Below are positions 1 to 12,425 of a stretch of 64,000 nucleotides of DNA, in pieces. This stretch comes from Arcuatula senhousia. Its lineage: Eukaryota; Mollusca; Bivalvia; Mytilida; Mytilidae. The stretch covers positions 57,908,867 to 57,972,866 of the forward strand of contig OZ020303.1 of assembly GCA_963971305.1 (NCBI GenBank), in the 5' to 3' direction. The translations under genes and the position numbers were made by a program. The notes below the pieces were generated by a model, which was not told the origin of the DNA, did no database searches, and saw only the letters and a program-made list of their open reading frames with translations. The first letter of the stretch is position 1. Each line of letters opens with the position of its first letter.

Positions 1-421
1 AACAACTCATGTCTGGGAATAGATTTACCTTTAGGTTTAAGATACATGTAATTAAATATTTCAACTGAAAATTTAGTCTTTGATATATCTTTGTCAAATC
101 ATGAAATGCTCATCTATTTATTATTACATTTTAAAGATTCTTTGACATCATCAACCATCTTGGAAATAAGGAATTAAGATTCACTTGCCTGAATCCTAGA
201 TTTTTAGATTTTTATCTATTTATTAAAAAAAAAAATCCACATGAATTTCTATTTTCCGGAATATTTCCACACAAACAAGGGGTAAATTAGAAAGACCACA
301 ATGGAAACACTATTACTGGCCAGGGGTCAAATAAGCCAGTGCTAATATTTGCGGACTGACATTTCAACAAGACAGCCTACATTGTAATATGAATATTATT
401 AATGTTTTTGTTTTTTTTCAG

Positions 422-545
422 CAATGGTCGGTTATGACCAGAACATGGTGGTTGTATGATGCAGAGAACCAATGTGCATTCAGATCAGCTCACAAGTTAG
501 CCAAATATCTTCAGGGAAAACACAAACCAATATATCATCCTCTTA
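422..545 (+). CDS. MRPL13: MRPL13 exon (QWSVMTRT... to HPL-S)
   Basis: Acceptor tttttttcag ends at 421; donor gtaagt begins at 546. Phase 0 in, phase 1 out (split Ser codon A|GT). The 3' part from 489 onward is the founding copy of the 83-bp array that follows. Confidence 0.93.
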
Positions 546-3500
546 GTAAGTACCCCTCCATTGGTGCTTGTCTCACAAGTTAGCCAAATATATTCAGGGA
601 AAACACAAACCAATATATCATCCTCTTAGTAAGTACCCCTCCCTTGATGCTTGTCTCACAAGTTAGCCAAATACCTTCAAGGAAAACACAAATCACTATA
701 TCATCCTCTTAGTAAGTACCCCTCCCTTGGTGCTTGTCTCACAAGTTAGCCAAATATATTCAGGGAAAACACAAACCAATATACCATCCTCTTAGTAAGT
801 ACCCCTCCCTTGATGCATGTCTCACAAGTTAGCCAAATACCTTCAAGGAAGACACAAATCACTATATCATCCTCTTAGTAAGTACCCCTCCCTTGATGCA
901 TGTCTCACAAATTAGCCAAATACTTTCAAGGAAAACACAAACCAATATACCACCCTCTTAGTAAGTACCCCTCCCTTGATGCATGTCTCACAAGTTAGCC
1001 AAATACCTTCAAGGAAAACACAAACCAATATATCATCCTCTTAGTAAGTACCCCTCCCTTTATGCTTGTCTCACAAGTTAGCCAAATACCTTCAAGGAAA
1101 ACACAAACCAATATATCATCCTCTTAGTAAGTACCCCTCCCTTGATGCTTGTCTCACAAGTTAGCCAAATACCTTCAGGGAAAACACAAACCAATATATC
1201 ATCCTCTTAGTAAGTACCCCTCCCTTGGTGCTTGTCTCACAAGTTAGCCAAATGCCTTCAGGGAAACCACAAACCAATATATCATCCTCTTAGTAAGTAC
1301 CCCTCCCTTGGTGCTTGTCTCACAAGTTAGCCAAATACCTTCAGGGAAAACACAAACCAATATATCATTCTCTTAGTAAGTACCCCTCCCTTGGTGCTTG
1401 TCTCACAAGTTAGCCAAATGCCTTCAGGGAAACCACAAACCAATATATCATCCTCTTAGTAAGTACCCCTCCCTTGATGCATGTCTCACAAGTAAGCCAA
1501 ATACCTTCAAGGAAAACACAAACCAATATATCATCCTCTTGGTAATTACCCCTCCCTTGATGCATGTCTCACAAGTTAGCCAAATACCTTCAAGGAAAAC
1601 ACAAACCAATATATCATCCTCTTAGTAAGTACCCCTCCCTTGGTGCTTGTCTCACAAGTTAGCCAAATACCTTCAGGGAAAACACAAACCAATATACCAT
1701 CCTGTTAGTAAGTACCCCTCCCTTGGTGCTTGTCTCACAAGTTAGCCAAATACCTTCAAGGAAAACACAAACCAATATATCATCCTCTTAGTAAGTACCC
1801 CTCCCTTGGTGCTTGTCTCACAAGTTAGCCAAATACCTTCAGGGAAAACACAAACCAATAAACCATCCTCTTAGTAAGTACCCCTCCATTGATGCTTGTC
1901 TCACAAGTTAGCCAAATATCTTCAGGGAAAACACAAACCAATATACCATCCTCTTAGTAAGTACCCCTGCCTTGGTGCTTGTCTCACAAGTTAGCCAAAT
2001 ACCTTCAAGGAAAACACAAACCAATGTACCATCCTCTTAGTAAGTACCCCTCCATTGATGCTTGTCTCACAAGTTAGGTAAATACCTTCAAGGAAAACAC
2101 AAACCAATATATCATCCTCTTAGTAAGTACCCCTCCCTTGGTGCTTGTCTCACAAGTTAGCCAAATACCTTCAAGGAAAACACAAACCAATATATCATTC
2201 TCTTAGTAAGTACCCCTCCCTTGGTGCTTGTCTCACAAGTTAGCCAAATACCTTCAAGGAAAACACAAACCAATATACCATCCTCTTAGTAAGTACCCCT
2301 GCCTTGGTGCTTGTCTCACAAGTTAGCCAAATACCTTCAAGGAAAACACAAACCAATATACCATCCTCTTAGTAAGTACCCCTCCCTTGGATCTTGTTGT
2401 AGGAAAACATGTCTGGGCTTTCAATTAATCCAAATACAATAGACAATATCCAAATTTTTTATGCCCCACCTTGCAAGTAGGGAACATATAGTGTTTGGGT
2501 CCTTTCATCCGCCTGTCTCATATTTTGCCAGATGCATGCGTTATGTCTTTTGGACATATTCTTGTTCAGACTTATAAATTAACACATTTACAATAAATAG
2601 TTATACAAAAATAAAAATACATTTGTATCATGGACTTTGGGTTTTGATCTGTACATGTTTATATTGTATACTAATATGAGTTGGGAAATGTTTTAGACAT
2701 TTGTAAACAATATCTGAAATGGGGAAATTGGGTTACACAATAAATCTCATTTTTGATGTTATTTTCCTTGTGACATTATATATAATATACGAAACATATA
2801 TACATGTATCATAATGTCAGTAAGACACAATGATCCCGTCTGTTATGAATTTAAGCTGATCACAAAATTTGGAAGTTTAATTTGAAGTTATCTCTTTTCA
2901 TTTAAACAGGTGATGTTGGTGACCATGTTGTAGTAATAAATACAAGTCTGGTAGCCATGAGGGATGATAGATGGAGAAAATATACATATCACCACCATAC
3001 TGGGTAATACACAACAAATGTACATTCAAAGGGTTCTTGTCTGATTAAAATCAGCCCATAACTTGCTCCTTAACAATGATTAAGGTCTGAAGAGACTACC
3101 AGTATATTATTTAAAATTCATAGTTGATGTCATTGACATGTGGCCCCATATGGAGTTTTATCAGACCTAAATGCAGTGTTCTCCCCAGGCCCTTATAGCA
3201 TCTCGGGACCGAGACGCTATCGTAATTTGCCGAGATGCTATCAGTCTTTACCGAGACGCTATTTCAAATTGTTAAAAATACAAAGGTATTGAGTTGACGT
3301 CCTTATGAAGCCACTGACTGATTGATGATCATTGAGTAATTGACACATTTACAACCCCAAGCCAATTAACAAAGAAATCAATGATCATGGTTTTGTCAAT
3401 TAATTAGGAAATATCGATCTTTGAACTGATTAGCCATACAGATTGCAGGTGAAGTGAATTATTTCTATTGGATATTGGACAACCGACCAGGACCAATAGG

Positions 3501-6500
3501 ATTTGACCAAAACAAAAACAAACATACACACACGTTCTTCTATTCAGGTGTGTTATTAGAACATGAGCCGTTGAATTCTAGATTAACAGTCATTACCCAT
3601 ACCCAAAATAAAGAAAATGCTTTTTACCTCAATGAAACATGATTAATTCCATTGTAACATTTGTTATTCCAAAATATTGATTTCTAGATATATTGTTTGA
3701 CCTATGGTCAAAACAGGAAGTCTAAAAATAGATTCCCAATTTCCCATTACCTTATCTAGCATTTTCTCCTTTTGGCAGGAGAACCATTGGCATCTATATG
3801 ATTCTGTAAACTTAGTGACTCTTAACCAGTGTGAATGAAATGTAAACATTTGTAATTGGTAATTTATTTATGCCAAAAATAAAAGCTATTTTATTATTTT
3901 TTATTGCTTCAAACCCAGGCAAATGGCTTTCAGGCCTGTCTTTTCCTCTTCCATCCTTGGTAACTGGATGCAGTTCACTGAGAGTTCATATATAGATAAC
4001 AAAAGACAAACTGATGTTTTAGCCATTGTTAAATTACTCCAACTCTTTCTTAATATGGAACTATAGTATCCATAGATTGAAGGTAGACTTACATCAAATG
4101 GGGTGGGTGGGGGAGGGAAGAGGGGGGTATCACAAAACAGGTATACATGATACGTGGTCAAGAACTAATCATAAATTGATAGTGAAACGTCGATCGACAT
4201 GATTTTTTTTCTTTCTGACACCTGATATTGTTTACGCAAAATGTGATGCTATCCAAAATTTCTGGGGAGAACACTGCTAAATGTATCATATCAAAAACAC
4301 AACATGATCGTTTTTCGTCAAACCATGAAAATTGGTACCCACAAAAATTAATGAATCCTGAAGTCTGACATGAATTTTTAACCACTTATAAAAAGAAGCA
4401 CACCTCACATATCATTTATAACACATGGTTGATTTGAGCTCATTTTATGTTCATGTCATGCATGGACCAGAGTATCAGGAAAATAAAAAATATGCCCTTT
4501 CACTTTCATTTTTAATTTGTGAATTTATTTTTCTAATTTGATTTTATTTTCATATGACTTTAGTTATTTAATAAATGTTTTACTGAATATATGAAATGCA
4601 TAAAAATAAAAGAAAGTCATAGAAAAAAGTGATTTTGGGGATTTTAATCATCTGCCAACTTAAAATTATTTATTTATCCTGGATTGTTATACAAGCTTTG
4701 AAATTATTTGAATCCCTCTCCATATTGCAGTTTTGCAAATGTGGCCTTTTGGCCCCATTGAGCCTACTCTTATCTAACTTAGTAGTATCAAACTTTACAA
4801 AGAAATTTATTGCTCTTGCCATACACGGGACAATTTTGTTTTGGTCCCTTCTGCTGTAAATCAAGTTAAAGCTGTCAATTATCTTGTTTATCTTTTTAGG
4901 TATGGTGGTGGATACTCAAAAACTTCAGCTTGGAGATTACATGAAATGGATCCTACCAGGGTAATGATTAAAATTTGTATTATAGACAATAGATTACCAC
5001 AAGATATATTCATTTGGACATAAAATATTACATTTTCAATACGTGTAGATTTCAACCAATTAAAGTTCTTCTAAACTTATTCTTAAGATTTTTTACTCTT
5101 ACAATTTATTATGTGAAACTTAGTGAAGTCAGTGCAGGTTTAGAGATTAGGTAACTATAAAATTGCATTTCTTGTATATATCTCCCTTTCACAGCAAGTA
5201 GTTCAAATTGCACAAGTTGAAATATAGGTCAGTGTTTTGATTTTAATGTGGGTTTTACCATTGGAAAAACATATCCTCTTTCATAAAAGTTGTTTTTTTT
5301 ATATATTTTTTTTCACTTATTAGTTAATTCTACAATAGTACTCATTGAGGACACTTGATAGGGGGTATGGAAGGCATTTATGTATTAAAAGATTGGTGAT
5401 GGGGTTTATGAGGAAATTTAATTCCATATTATTTTGCAAAATTGCTAAAATTTATAGGTGTTGAGGTTTGAAAGAAAGTGCTTTCCGTCATCCATACATT
5501 TATTTCTGGAATAGCTCTTATAATAAGCTTGCTGAGGTTTGCGGCCTAGTGTTGGGCAATCGGAAATATTTCATAATCGATCATCAGAAATAATCTGAAG
5601 GTCATGATCAATTATTAATCGATGGTAAAATCGGCACTATTTTTCATGAAAATTATTAATTTACCCCAAAAATCAATGTTATTATTTGGCATTTTTGTGT
5701 AAAATCACTAAAATTGAATATTTTCCGATTAATCGATTATTGATTTTATAATTGATTAGTAGCATCAGAAGCCCATTTCGATTAGATTTTTTGATTAATC
5801 GATTAATCGGAACATCACTAGGTTTGCCTCTAAAATTTTGATGAATTTATCAAGGGGGTATATTTTTTTAAACCACTCTTACCTGATGGAGATCACTTTT
5901 GAAGAATTTTCCGTATACTACTTATTTAACTTTGTACTTTTATCATTATCTTATATTGTAGATTTTTGTGTATTTCACATATCAGGTGTATTACATTTGC
6001 GTAATCTTGTATGTTTTAGGTTCTTTACACAGCTGTTAAACAGAGAATCAAAGGCAACTTACTCAGACCCAACATGCTTCAAAGACTTCATTTGTTCCCT
6101 GATGATGTTAGTAAATCCATGTACTGTGAATTTATTTATTTTCGTGGGTACCAATAGATATTGACAAGTTCACGGATTCCTAAATTCCTGGTTCTAAAGT
6201 CTGCAGTATACAAATCAATGTTAAATTTCCTTTTCGTGGGGTATCAAATTTTGTAGGTCAATGCCACACACTAAAACCACGAATATTGATACCCCACGAA
6301 TTATTAATGAAACCACAGTATCTAAAACAACATTTCAGCCATATACTGTCAAAAACGGCAAACAGCTTATCAAACATTATCTTGCCAAATCTAAAGACTA
6401 AAATAAATAAAAATTTAAAAAGCATGGTATTAAAACTAAAACATGGTGGCAGATTCAACTTTTGACTTGTGGCCTATCATTTTAATATAATAGTAATTTC

Positions 6501-7942
6501 AAAACAGATTTTTTGTTATGATAAGCTGATGTCTATTATGAATTTTAAGCATATTTGATCTCTCTTACATATATATTGACCCCCAAAAAAACCTGATAAG
6601 AAAATTATTGCTCTTAAACATGATTCCTCAAGAACACAAGTCAATACTCAGTTAATGAAAATATTATTAGAAATATAATTTAGATAATTTGAACATGTAC
6701 CCTTTTCATTGTAGAATGTACCAGAAGAAATAATGGGCAACATTAGTGATCAAATCAAACAAATCCAGGCTATTCCAAAACGTCTTGACCAGTTTAGTCA
6801 GCAGGAGAAAGATATGTTCCCAAATGTGTTTGATTGGTATGCAATTTACAGTGTTCTCCCTAGAAATTTTTAATAGCATCCTGTTATTTTCAGTTTTCAC
6901 AATACCATCTTATGCCTAAAAATTATAGCATCACATTGCATATTGAAAACTTTGAAGATATTTTTAGATAGCATCACATTTGAAAAAAAAATAGCATCAC
7001 ATTGCCAGGATGCTATAAGGGCCTGGGGAGAACAGTGATTTAGCTATAGAATTTTGGAAAAAATGTAACAAAAAACACCAATGACATCTTTTTTAAATTA
7101 CACTCAAATGGCTAGAAAAGTTTTTAGTAGTACTTTGGCTAAGAAAGTGTGGTATTGTCAAGACATTAAAAATAATCGTATAATTGGAAAAGAAATTCTA
7201 TTACTTTTAAGTTAGCACCAATCCTTGATAAAGACTAAAGGTAGCTATGTGAATTTAATACTCTTTCTATTTTAATATATAATTTTTCATGAAAATTTAT
7301 TCATTAGGTCACTACAAATCGATTCCTCATTCGTCTGAATCCCCCAACTTAAAATCCTTGGCAAGAAAAAAAGTTTTACTTTTAGATTATGCATCTTCTC
7401 AGGATTTTCCCAAGTCTGTGTCAAAAATTATGTCCAAAAATCATTTATCGCTATGTTATGTTTATTTTTCATGGATTTAACAGATTTCATGTCATTAGAC
7501 TACAAATTGTCAGTCATTTCAGTCAATAACATCGAAACATATGAATGATATAATGACTCTATAAATGTGTATACTGTAAAAAGGCATAAAATCTTACTGC
7601 TTGCTTGATTTGAAGTAGATTTTGACTTTTTTCTTTTTTAATTAAAAAGAAAGTTGCCACTCCTTAGGTGAAAATCCTCCCCTTTGAAATTGATCATTCT
7701 AGAAAAAAAATAAATAGAAAAACTTTGCAAGCTTGCTTGGTTGCACCTTGATTTTGCCAAAAATTTCCAGGATTTTGAATGGTCTTAATTCATTATTATC
7801 TTTTTCAAGAAATTTTAAATAGAACTATAAACATAGTACAATTACCCTTATTATTATTTTCTTTTTTTTTTTCAGGCCAGAAAATGCTGTTATGCCTAAG
7901 AAAAGAATACCCTTCAAACCACCAAACGAGGAAAACAAATGA
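422..7942 (+). CDS. MRPL13: Mitochondrial ribosomal protein uL13m, 5'-partial, six exons
   Basis: Component of the large subunit of the mitochondrial ribosome (uL13 family). Exons: 422-545, 2910-3003, 4900-4960, 6020-6106, 6715-6836, 7876-7942. All joins use GT-AG sites and keep frame, giving 184 codons plus TGA. Seen in the translation: QWSVMTRTWW at the start, LQGKHKPIYHPLS, then DVGDHVVVIN (the family core), YHHHTG-YGGGY, the block LRPNMLQRLHLFPDD and a lysine-rich tail. These match the order and spacing of animal MRPL13, which is about 178 residues long. Only the short first coding exon (roughly 8 residues) is missing; exon 422-545 begins in phase 0 after a T-rich acceptor, so the start codon should lie left of the window. 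AATAAA signals follow at 7966 and 7991. The first intron carries a large tandem array; later introns carry several MITEs. Confidence 0.95.
489..2394 (+). repeat. 83-bp tandem array of an exon 3' end plus 5' splice site
   Basis: The unit starts ctcacaagttagccaaata and contains the last 57 nt of the MRPL13 exon, the donor gtaagt and about 20 nt of pyrimidine-rich intron (cccctcccttg...). Donor positions run from 546 to 2372, exactly 22 periods of 83, so there are 23 copies with no net indel; copies differ only by scattered substitutions. The first copy is the true exon. The period is not a multiple of three, and read-through of the first donor meets TAG within one unit (stop at 581-583), so later donors cannot make a normal protein. 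Confidence 0.97.
2455..2560 (+). repeat. Possible terminal fragment of a tandem-core element
   Basis: The stretch ttatgccccaccttgcaagt and following bases resembles the start of the hairpin-ended elements seen elsewhere in the window, but no tandem core follows. The remainder of this intron to 2909 shows nothing recognisable. Confidence 0.3.
2910..3003 (+). CDS. MRPL13: MRPL13 exon (DVGDHVVVIN core)
   Basis: Acceptor tttaaacag ends at 2909, donor gtaata at 3004. It encodes the most conserved uL13 motif and ends in HHHTG. Confidence 0.93.
3174..4276. mobile_element. hAT-like non-autonomous DNA transposon, 1.1 kb
   Basis: Perfect 15-bp terminal inverted repeats: CAGTGTTCTCCCCAG at 3174-3188 and its complement at 4262-4276. 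Both ends are flanked by the direct repeat CTAAATG (3167-3173 and 4277-4283). CAGTG termini with a 7-8 bp target duplication are typical of hAT elements. The interior has no long open frame, so it is non-autonomous. It sits in an MRPL13 intron. The element at 6849-7037 shares its termini and subterminal bases. Confidence 0.8.
4900..4960 (+). CDS. MRPL13: MRPL13 exon (YGGGYSKTSAWRLHEMDPTR)
   Basis: Acceptor tctttttag ends at 4899, donor gtaatg at 4961. Corresponds to the YPGG...DP segment of L13 proteins. Confidence 0.92.
5546..5820. mobile_element. MITE, hAT-like
   Basis: About 275 bp beginning CTAGTGTTGGGCAATCGG and ending CGGAACATCACTAG, with internal runs of ATTAATCGAT. GGTTTGC lies beside both ends, consistent with a target duplication. 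Located in an MRPL13 intron. TIRs are imperfect, so family assignment is tentative. Confidence 0.6.
6020..6106 (+). CDS. MRPL13: MRPL13 exon (VLYTAVK...LHLFPDD)
   Basis: Acceptor atgttttag ends at 6019, donor gttagt at 6107; 29 whole codons. Contains the MLQRLHLFPDD block shared with animal MRPL13. Confidence 0.92.
6122..6320. mobile_element. Palindromic MITE with TACTGTG ends
   Basis: Begins TACTGTGAATTTATTTATTT and ends gaaaccacagta; the ends are imperfect inverted repeats containing cgtgggtacc / ggtaccccacg-like blocks. A second member with the same termini lies at 35598-35799, and a probable partial member ends near 36932. Confidence 0.6.
6715..6836 (+). CDS. MRPL13: MRPL13 exon (NVPEEI...NVFDW)
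   Basis: Acceptor cattgtag ends at 6714, donor gtatgc at 6837; ends in a split Trp codon TG|G. Confidence 0.92.
6849..7037. mobile_element. Short MITE related to the 3174-4276 element
   Basis: Starts cagtgttctccctag and ends cctggggagaacagtg. The reverse complement of the right end continues ggcccttatagcatc, as does the left end of 3174-4276. Thus a short deletion derivative of the same family, in the last MRPL13 intron. Confidence 0.7.
7876..7942 (+). CDS. MRPL13: MRPL13 terminal exon
   Basis: A long T-tract acceptor ends at 7875. Encodes PENAVMPKKRIPFKPPNEEN-K and a TGA at 7940-7942. [15 protein letters not shown] signals AATAAA lie at 7966-7971 and 7991-7996. Confidence 0.92.
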
Positions 7943-8020
7943 TAAACTGAATAGACTAGAAACATAATAAATTTTAATGTGTGTACATAGAATAAAGTAT
8001 GATTAACTTTCAACACTTCT
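7943..8020 (+). terminator. MRPL13 3' UTR and [15 protein letters not shown] signals
   Basis: Two AATAAA hexamers (7966-7971, 7991-7996) follow the stop codon; the next dispersed element starts right after. Confidence 0.7.
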
Positions 8021-9307
8021 TTTTATACGACCACAAAATTTTTGCGATCGTATTATGTTATGGCAATGTCGTCGTCTGTAGACACTTTGGTTTCCGTGCG
8101 ATAACTTTAGTTGTAGTTAACCAATTGTTATAAAATTTTGATATGATCTTTATAACCACTAAAGGAATGTTGTTATGCATTTGGGGTTTCTGGCCCCTAC
8201 CGTTAAAGAAAAAAGGGCCAAAAGGGGCAAAAATGGGTATATTGACAAAACGTCTGTAGAATGTTTAATTTTCATCCGATTTTGATCATTCCTTTTTTTA
8301 TTGTATTTCACAATAAATTCTGTCAGCAAAATGTAACAACAGTTTTGATGTATCTTGTACCGTTACATTGCTATAAGAGGTCAAACAAGGGGCCACATCC
8401 AAAAAATTTACTTTTTTATTTGTGATTCGATTTTCAAATCTTTTTTTCATTGGAATCTTTGTAAAAAAATTTTCAATCAGATTTGCAATATCTCGTACCG
8501 TTTACGAGAATTTAGGGGTCAAAGGGGCCAAAAACGACAATTATAAGAGTTTGTCTTAGCAAATGGTTTTATTAAAAAAAATAATTGTAGTGGGCTGACC
8601 AATTGTTACATTGTTTTAAAATGATGTTTCTAACCACTAGAGAAAGTTTCCTCATGTATTAAGGGATTTTTGCCCCTACCATTTCTAAGAAATGGGACCA
8701 AAGGGGGGAAACTGGATGTTAAGACCAATATCTTTCATACAATTTGTCATAATTTTTTTCATTGTAATCCTTAATCAATTCTGTCAGGAAAATGAATTCA
8801 CAGTTTTGAAGTATCTTGTACCGTTATATTGCTTTCAGGGGTCAAAAAGGGGCCACACCTAAAAATCGATTTTTTTTAATTTGTGGTCCAAATTTGAAAA
8901 TCATAAAATCCTCCAATATCTCTATAGTTCCTACTCTTGTAGTACATGTGTGTAGCAATATCCCGAAATTTCTTAAAATTTGATTTGAATTGTCTGCACT
9001 TTTTAAAAACATTTTCGAATATTTTTCTGCTGTGGTGACCTTAACCTTTAAAGAATTTACCATAAAGTCAATATGGTTCCTCCTCTTACCGTATGTAACA
9101 AGATCCCAAAATTTCATTGAAATCAGTTGACAAACTTTTTTGAGTTATGGTCCGGAAACCACTAAAACAAGAAATTTTCTAACGTTTTTTCAGCTGCTGT
9201 GACCTTCACCTTGAACGAATTTACCCCACAATCAATAGGGTTTCTCCTGGTCTGTTATGGTATGTAACAATATCCCAAAGTTTCACTGAAATCCCTTCAC
9301 AACTTTT
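8021..9307 (+). mobile_element. Hairpin-ended tandem-core element, 'tacgaccgc' family
   Basis: Begins ttttatacgaccacaaaatt and a short imperfect palindrome, then gtcgtcgtc. The core holds diverged direct repeats about 480 bp apart, each with tatcttgtaccgtt and a 'gcccctacc' block followed by pyrimidine/purine runs. No coding potential. The same family lies in inverse orientation at 21672-23185. Confidence 0.6.
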
Positions 9308-10919
9308 TAGCTCACCTGACCCAAAGGGTCATGTGAGCTTTTGTCATCACTTTGCGTCCGTCGTCTGTTAACTTTTAACCTCACCTGGCCACAGGCCATG
9401 TGAGCTATTGCCATCACTTGACGTCCGTAGTCGTCGTTAACTTTTCTTCAAATTTCTTCTTCTCTGAAACGGCTGCACAGATTCAAACTAAATTTCATCT
9501 GGTGGTACTTTAGGATATCCCCCACAGAACTGTTTTGGGGATTTTTGATTTGTCAAAACACATGGCCGCCGTTGCAAAAAATAGACCAGGGGGTCAGACT
9601 ACTGTTTTTGGCTTGTAAATCAAAAAAGCTTATGCCATCACTATGCGTCCGTCGTCTGTCGCCGTCCGTTAACAATTTCAAAAATCTTCTTCTCTGAAAC
9701 CCCCGTACCAATTTAACTGAAACTTTGCAGGAATGATAAATGACATGTTGGCAACAAACAATCCTCATTTTAAAATGATTCAATAAAAAACATGGCCATT
9801 GATGCTAAAAATAGAACATAAGGTAAAATCACTTAACATGGCTTATAACTCAGCAACCATAACAGATAGAAAAAATCTGAAGGATCTTAGTCTCTTCAGA
9901 ATGAAAAGCTCTACAAAAGTCTCAAAGTTGTCAGATAACCTTTAATAGGGATTATGGCCCTTTAAAGGCCAAAAATAGCGCCGTTTTTCATGTTTTTGCC
10001 CTATAGAATGAAACTTTTGCAGATAGAGAACAGCTGTTGCTTGCTTAAATGTTTAGCTCATTAAGCTCTACAATAGTCTCCATAAGGTCGAAGTTATCAG
10101 ATGATCCCTTATTATAGAGGTTACAGCCCCTTTAAGGCGAAAAATGGTCTATAGAATGAAAACTATTGCAGTTAGAGTAAAGCTTTGCTTGCCTAAATGT
10201 TCAGCTAATTTAGCTCTGCAAAAGTCTCAATAAGGTCAAAGTTGTCAGATGACCCCTTATAGGAGTTACAGCTCCTTAAAAGTCGAAAAATAGTGTTTTT
10301 TGGCCTATAGATTGAAAACTTTTGCAGATAGAGAAAAGCTGTTGCTTGCTCAAATGCTCAGCCCATTTAGCTCTACAAAAGTCTTCGTAGGGTCGAAGTT
10401 GTCAGATGACCCCTTATAGGGGTTACAGCCCCTTAAAGGCAAAAAAATAGTGTTTTTGGCCTATAGAATGAAAACTATTGCAGATAGAGAAAAGCTGTAG
10501 CTTGCTAAAATGTTTAGCTCATTTAGTTCTACAAAAGTCTCCATAAGGTCAAAGTTTTTAGATGACATCTTTAAGGGGTTATAGCCCCTTAAAGGTGAAA
10601 AATAGCATTTTTTCATGTTTATGGCCTATAGAATGAAAACTATTGCAGATAGAGAAAAGCTGTTGCTTGCTTAAATGTTGAGCTCATTTAGCTCTACAAA
10701 AGTCTCCATAGGGTTGAAGTTATCAGATAACCCCTAATAGGGGTAATAGCCCTTTTAAAGTTGAATAATAGTGTTTTTGCTTATTTAGAATGAAAACTAT
10801 TGCAGATTGAGAAAAGCTTTTTCTTGCTTAAACATTCAGCTCTTTAGCTATACAAAAGTCTTCATAGGGTTGACATGAAGGCCAGGTAAGCGATTCAGGC
10901 TCCTAGGAGCTTCTTGTTT
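9308..10919 (+). mobile_element. Hairpin-ended tandem-core element, 'tagctcacctg' family
   Basis: Left end tagctcacctgacccaaagg folds on itself (agctcac...gtgagct). Right end carries ggctcctaggagc followed by cttgttt. The core is a run of diverged ~150-bp units with the phrase cagatagagaaaagctgttg. Two nested left ends near 9308 and 9380 suggest one copy inserted in another. Resembles bivalve 'pearl'/Helentron-derived elements by architecture; that family link is an inference. Confidence 0.65.
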
Positions 10920-11030
10920 GTTTGTTGCAACAATAACTTTTGTTCTGGTTTACCAAATGATGTGAAATTTTACAATAATGTTTCACACCATAAAAAGATA
11001 AATGGAATTGATTTTGGGGGTCCCCCTTTT

Positions 11031-11690
11031 TAGCTCACCTGACCCGAAGAATCATTTGAGCTATTGCCATCACTTGGCGTCCGTCGTCGTTAACCTTCTT
11101 TGAAGGCATTGCTTTGAAACTTTGCACACTTCATCTATGGGATGTCCTCTAGTCCTCTACGAAGATTGCACAAAAGGTGACCGCCGTCCAAACAACATGG
11201 CCGCCGTTACTAAAAATAGACCAGGGGGGGATCAGACAACTGTTTTTGGCTTGTTAATAAAAAAAGTATAAGAGATTGATAAAATCTGATGCCACGCTGC
11301 TGCTTCAGCATCAAAAGCTCTACAAAATTCTCTATTGAGTCCGGAAGTTGTCAGATGACCCCTTATAGGAGTTACGGCCCCTTAAAGGTGAAAAATAGCA
11401 TTTTTCATGTTTTGGGCTTATAGAATGAAAACTATTACATCTTGGATAGAGTTAAGTTGTTGCTTGCTTAAATGTTCAGCCCATCAAGCTCTACAAAAGT
11501 CTCCATAGGGTTGAAGTTGTCAGATGACCCCTTATATAGGGGTTACAGCCCCAAAAATAATGTTTTTTTCATGTTTTTGGCCTATGAAATGAAAACTATA
11601 GCAGATAGAGAGAAGCTGTTGCTTGCTTAAATGTTCATCTTATTTAGTTTACAAAGGTCTCCATAGGATCAAAGTTGTCAGATATTTTAA
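11031..11690 (+). mobile_element. Truncated 'tagctcacctg' element
   Basis: A second left end, tagctcacctgacccgaaga, followed by the same core units, then a break before the right-end hairpin. It ends about 250 bp upstream of the mL64 start codon. Confidence 0.6.
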
Positions 11691-11940
11691 TTTCACCATA
11701 ACTGCGGAACATACCCCCTCAATAAAAATCAAATGGCCACTCCCTTAATCAATTTGCATTGACAAGATGTTTTGAATTTGTTTTAAGCTGCATTATCATT
11801 AAAGGCTTTTTTTTAAAAAAAAAAGGGTGTTCTCTTTACACTAAAATAATTAAATTGCTATTTTTTTAATTGATCAAAAGTTTCCCGCGTTTTTCATCTG
11901 ACTTACCTTTCTTGATTATGGATTATCTCCCATAACAAAA

Positions 11941-12425
11941 ATGGCAGCCTCCATAGTCAATGTCACTTGTTCAAAATTTCTTCCAAAGAACTGTTTGAGA
12001 TCTCTTTTCTGTAAAAGACAAACTTTTAAGAATCAAGTAAGGCTATGCTCTTCCACAACGGAAGATAATCAAACAAACAGTACCCCAGATGGAGAGGAAT
12101 ATTACACAGAAGAAGAAATTATGCGTCTTAGAAATTTTTCAAATCTAAAACCAACGCTTTTTAGGCGTGAAAAAGGTTTGGCTCCGAAACAAAAATATCT
12201 AGAAAGAATGACATTTAAGAACAATGACGAAAGAAAATCATTTATGAGACGTCTTTATGCTAAATATGGTGAAGCATCAAGTATTGACCCTTCAGTGTGC
12301 TGGCCTTCTAGACAACAATTGGAATCAACAAAAGTAGACGAGCAACTTCTAGAACCAACATTCCAGCAAATGATGACCTATCAGACAACAGAAAAACAAA
12401 ATGAACTAAAGTTTAACAAGGAATT
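11941..12425 (+). CDS. GADD45GIP1: mL64 exon 1
   Basis: From the ATG to donor gtaagg at 12426. Encodes the presequence and the YG-AS...WPS core. Confidence 0.92.

Noticed and set aside
1..60. ATG TCT GGG AAT... at 10-35 with a following gtttaa as MRPL13 exon 1
   Set aside because: It would end in phase 2, whereas the exon at 422 needs phase 0; the donor is also weak.
1398..1625. 75-codon frame in the MRPL13 array
   Set aside because: A by-product of the repeat; phase changes every unit and the peptide only echoes the exon.
489..2394. Regular array resembling a CRISPR
   Set aside because: No unique spacers; the whole unit repeats, it contains exon and donor sequence, and the genome is animal.
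5838..6164. 108-codon frame on the plus strand
   Set aside because: Overlaps MRPL13 exon 6020-6106 in another frame and otherwise covers intron.
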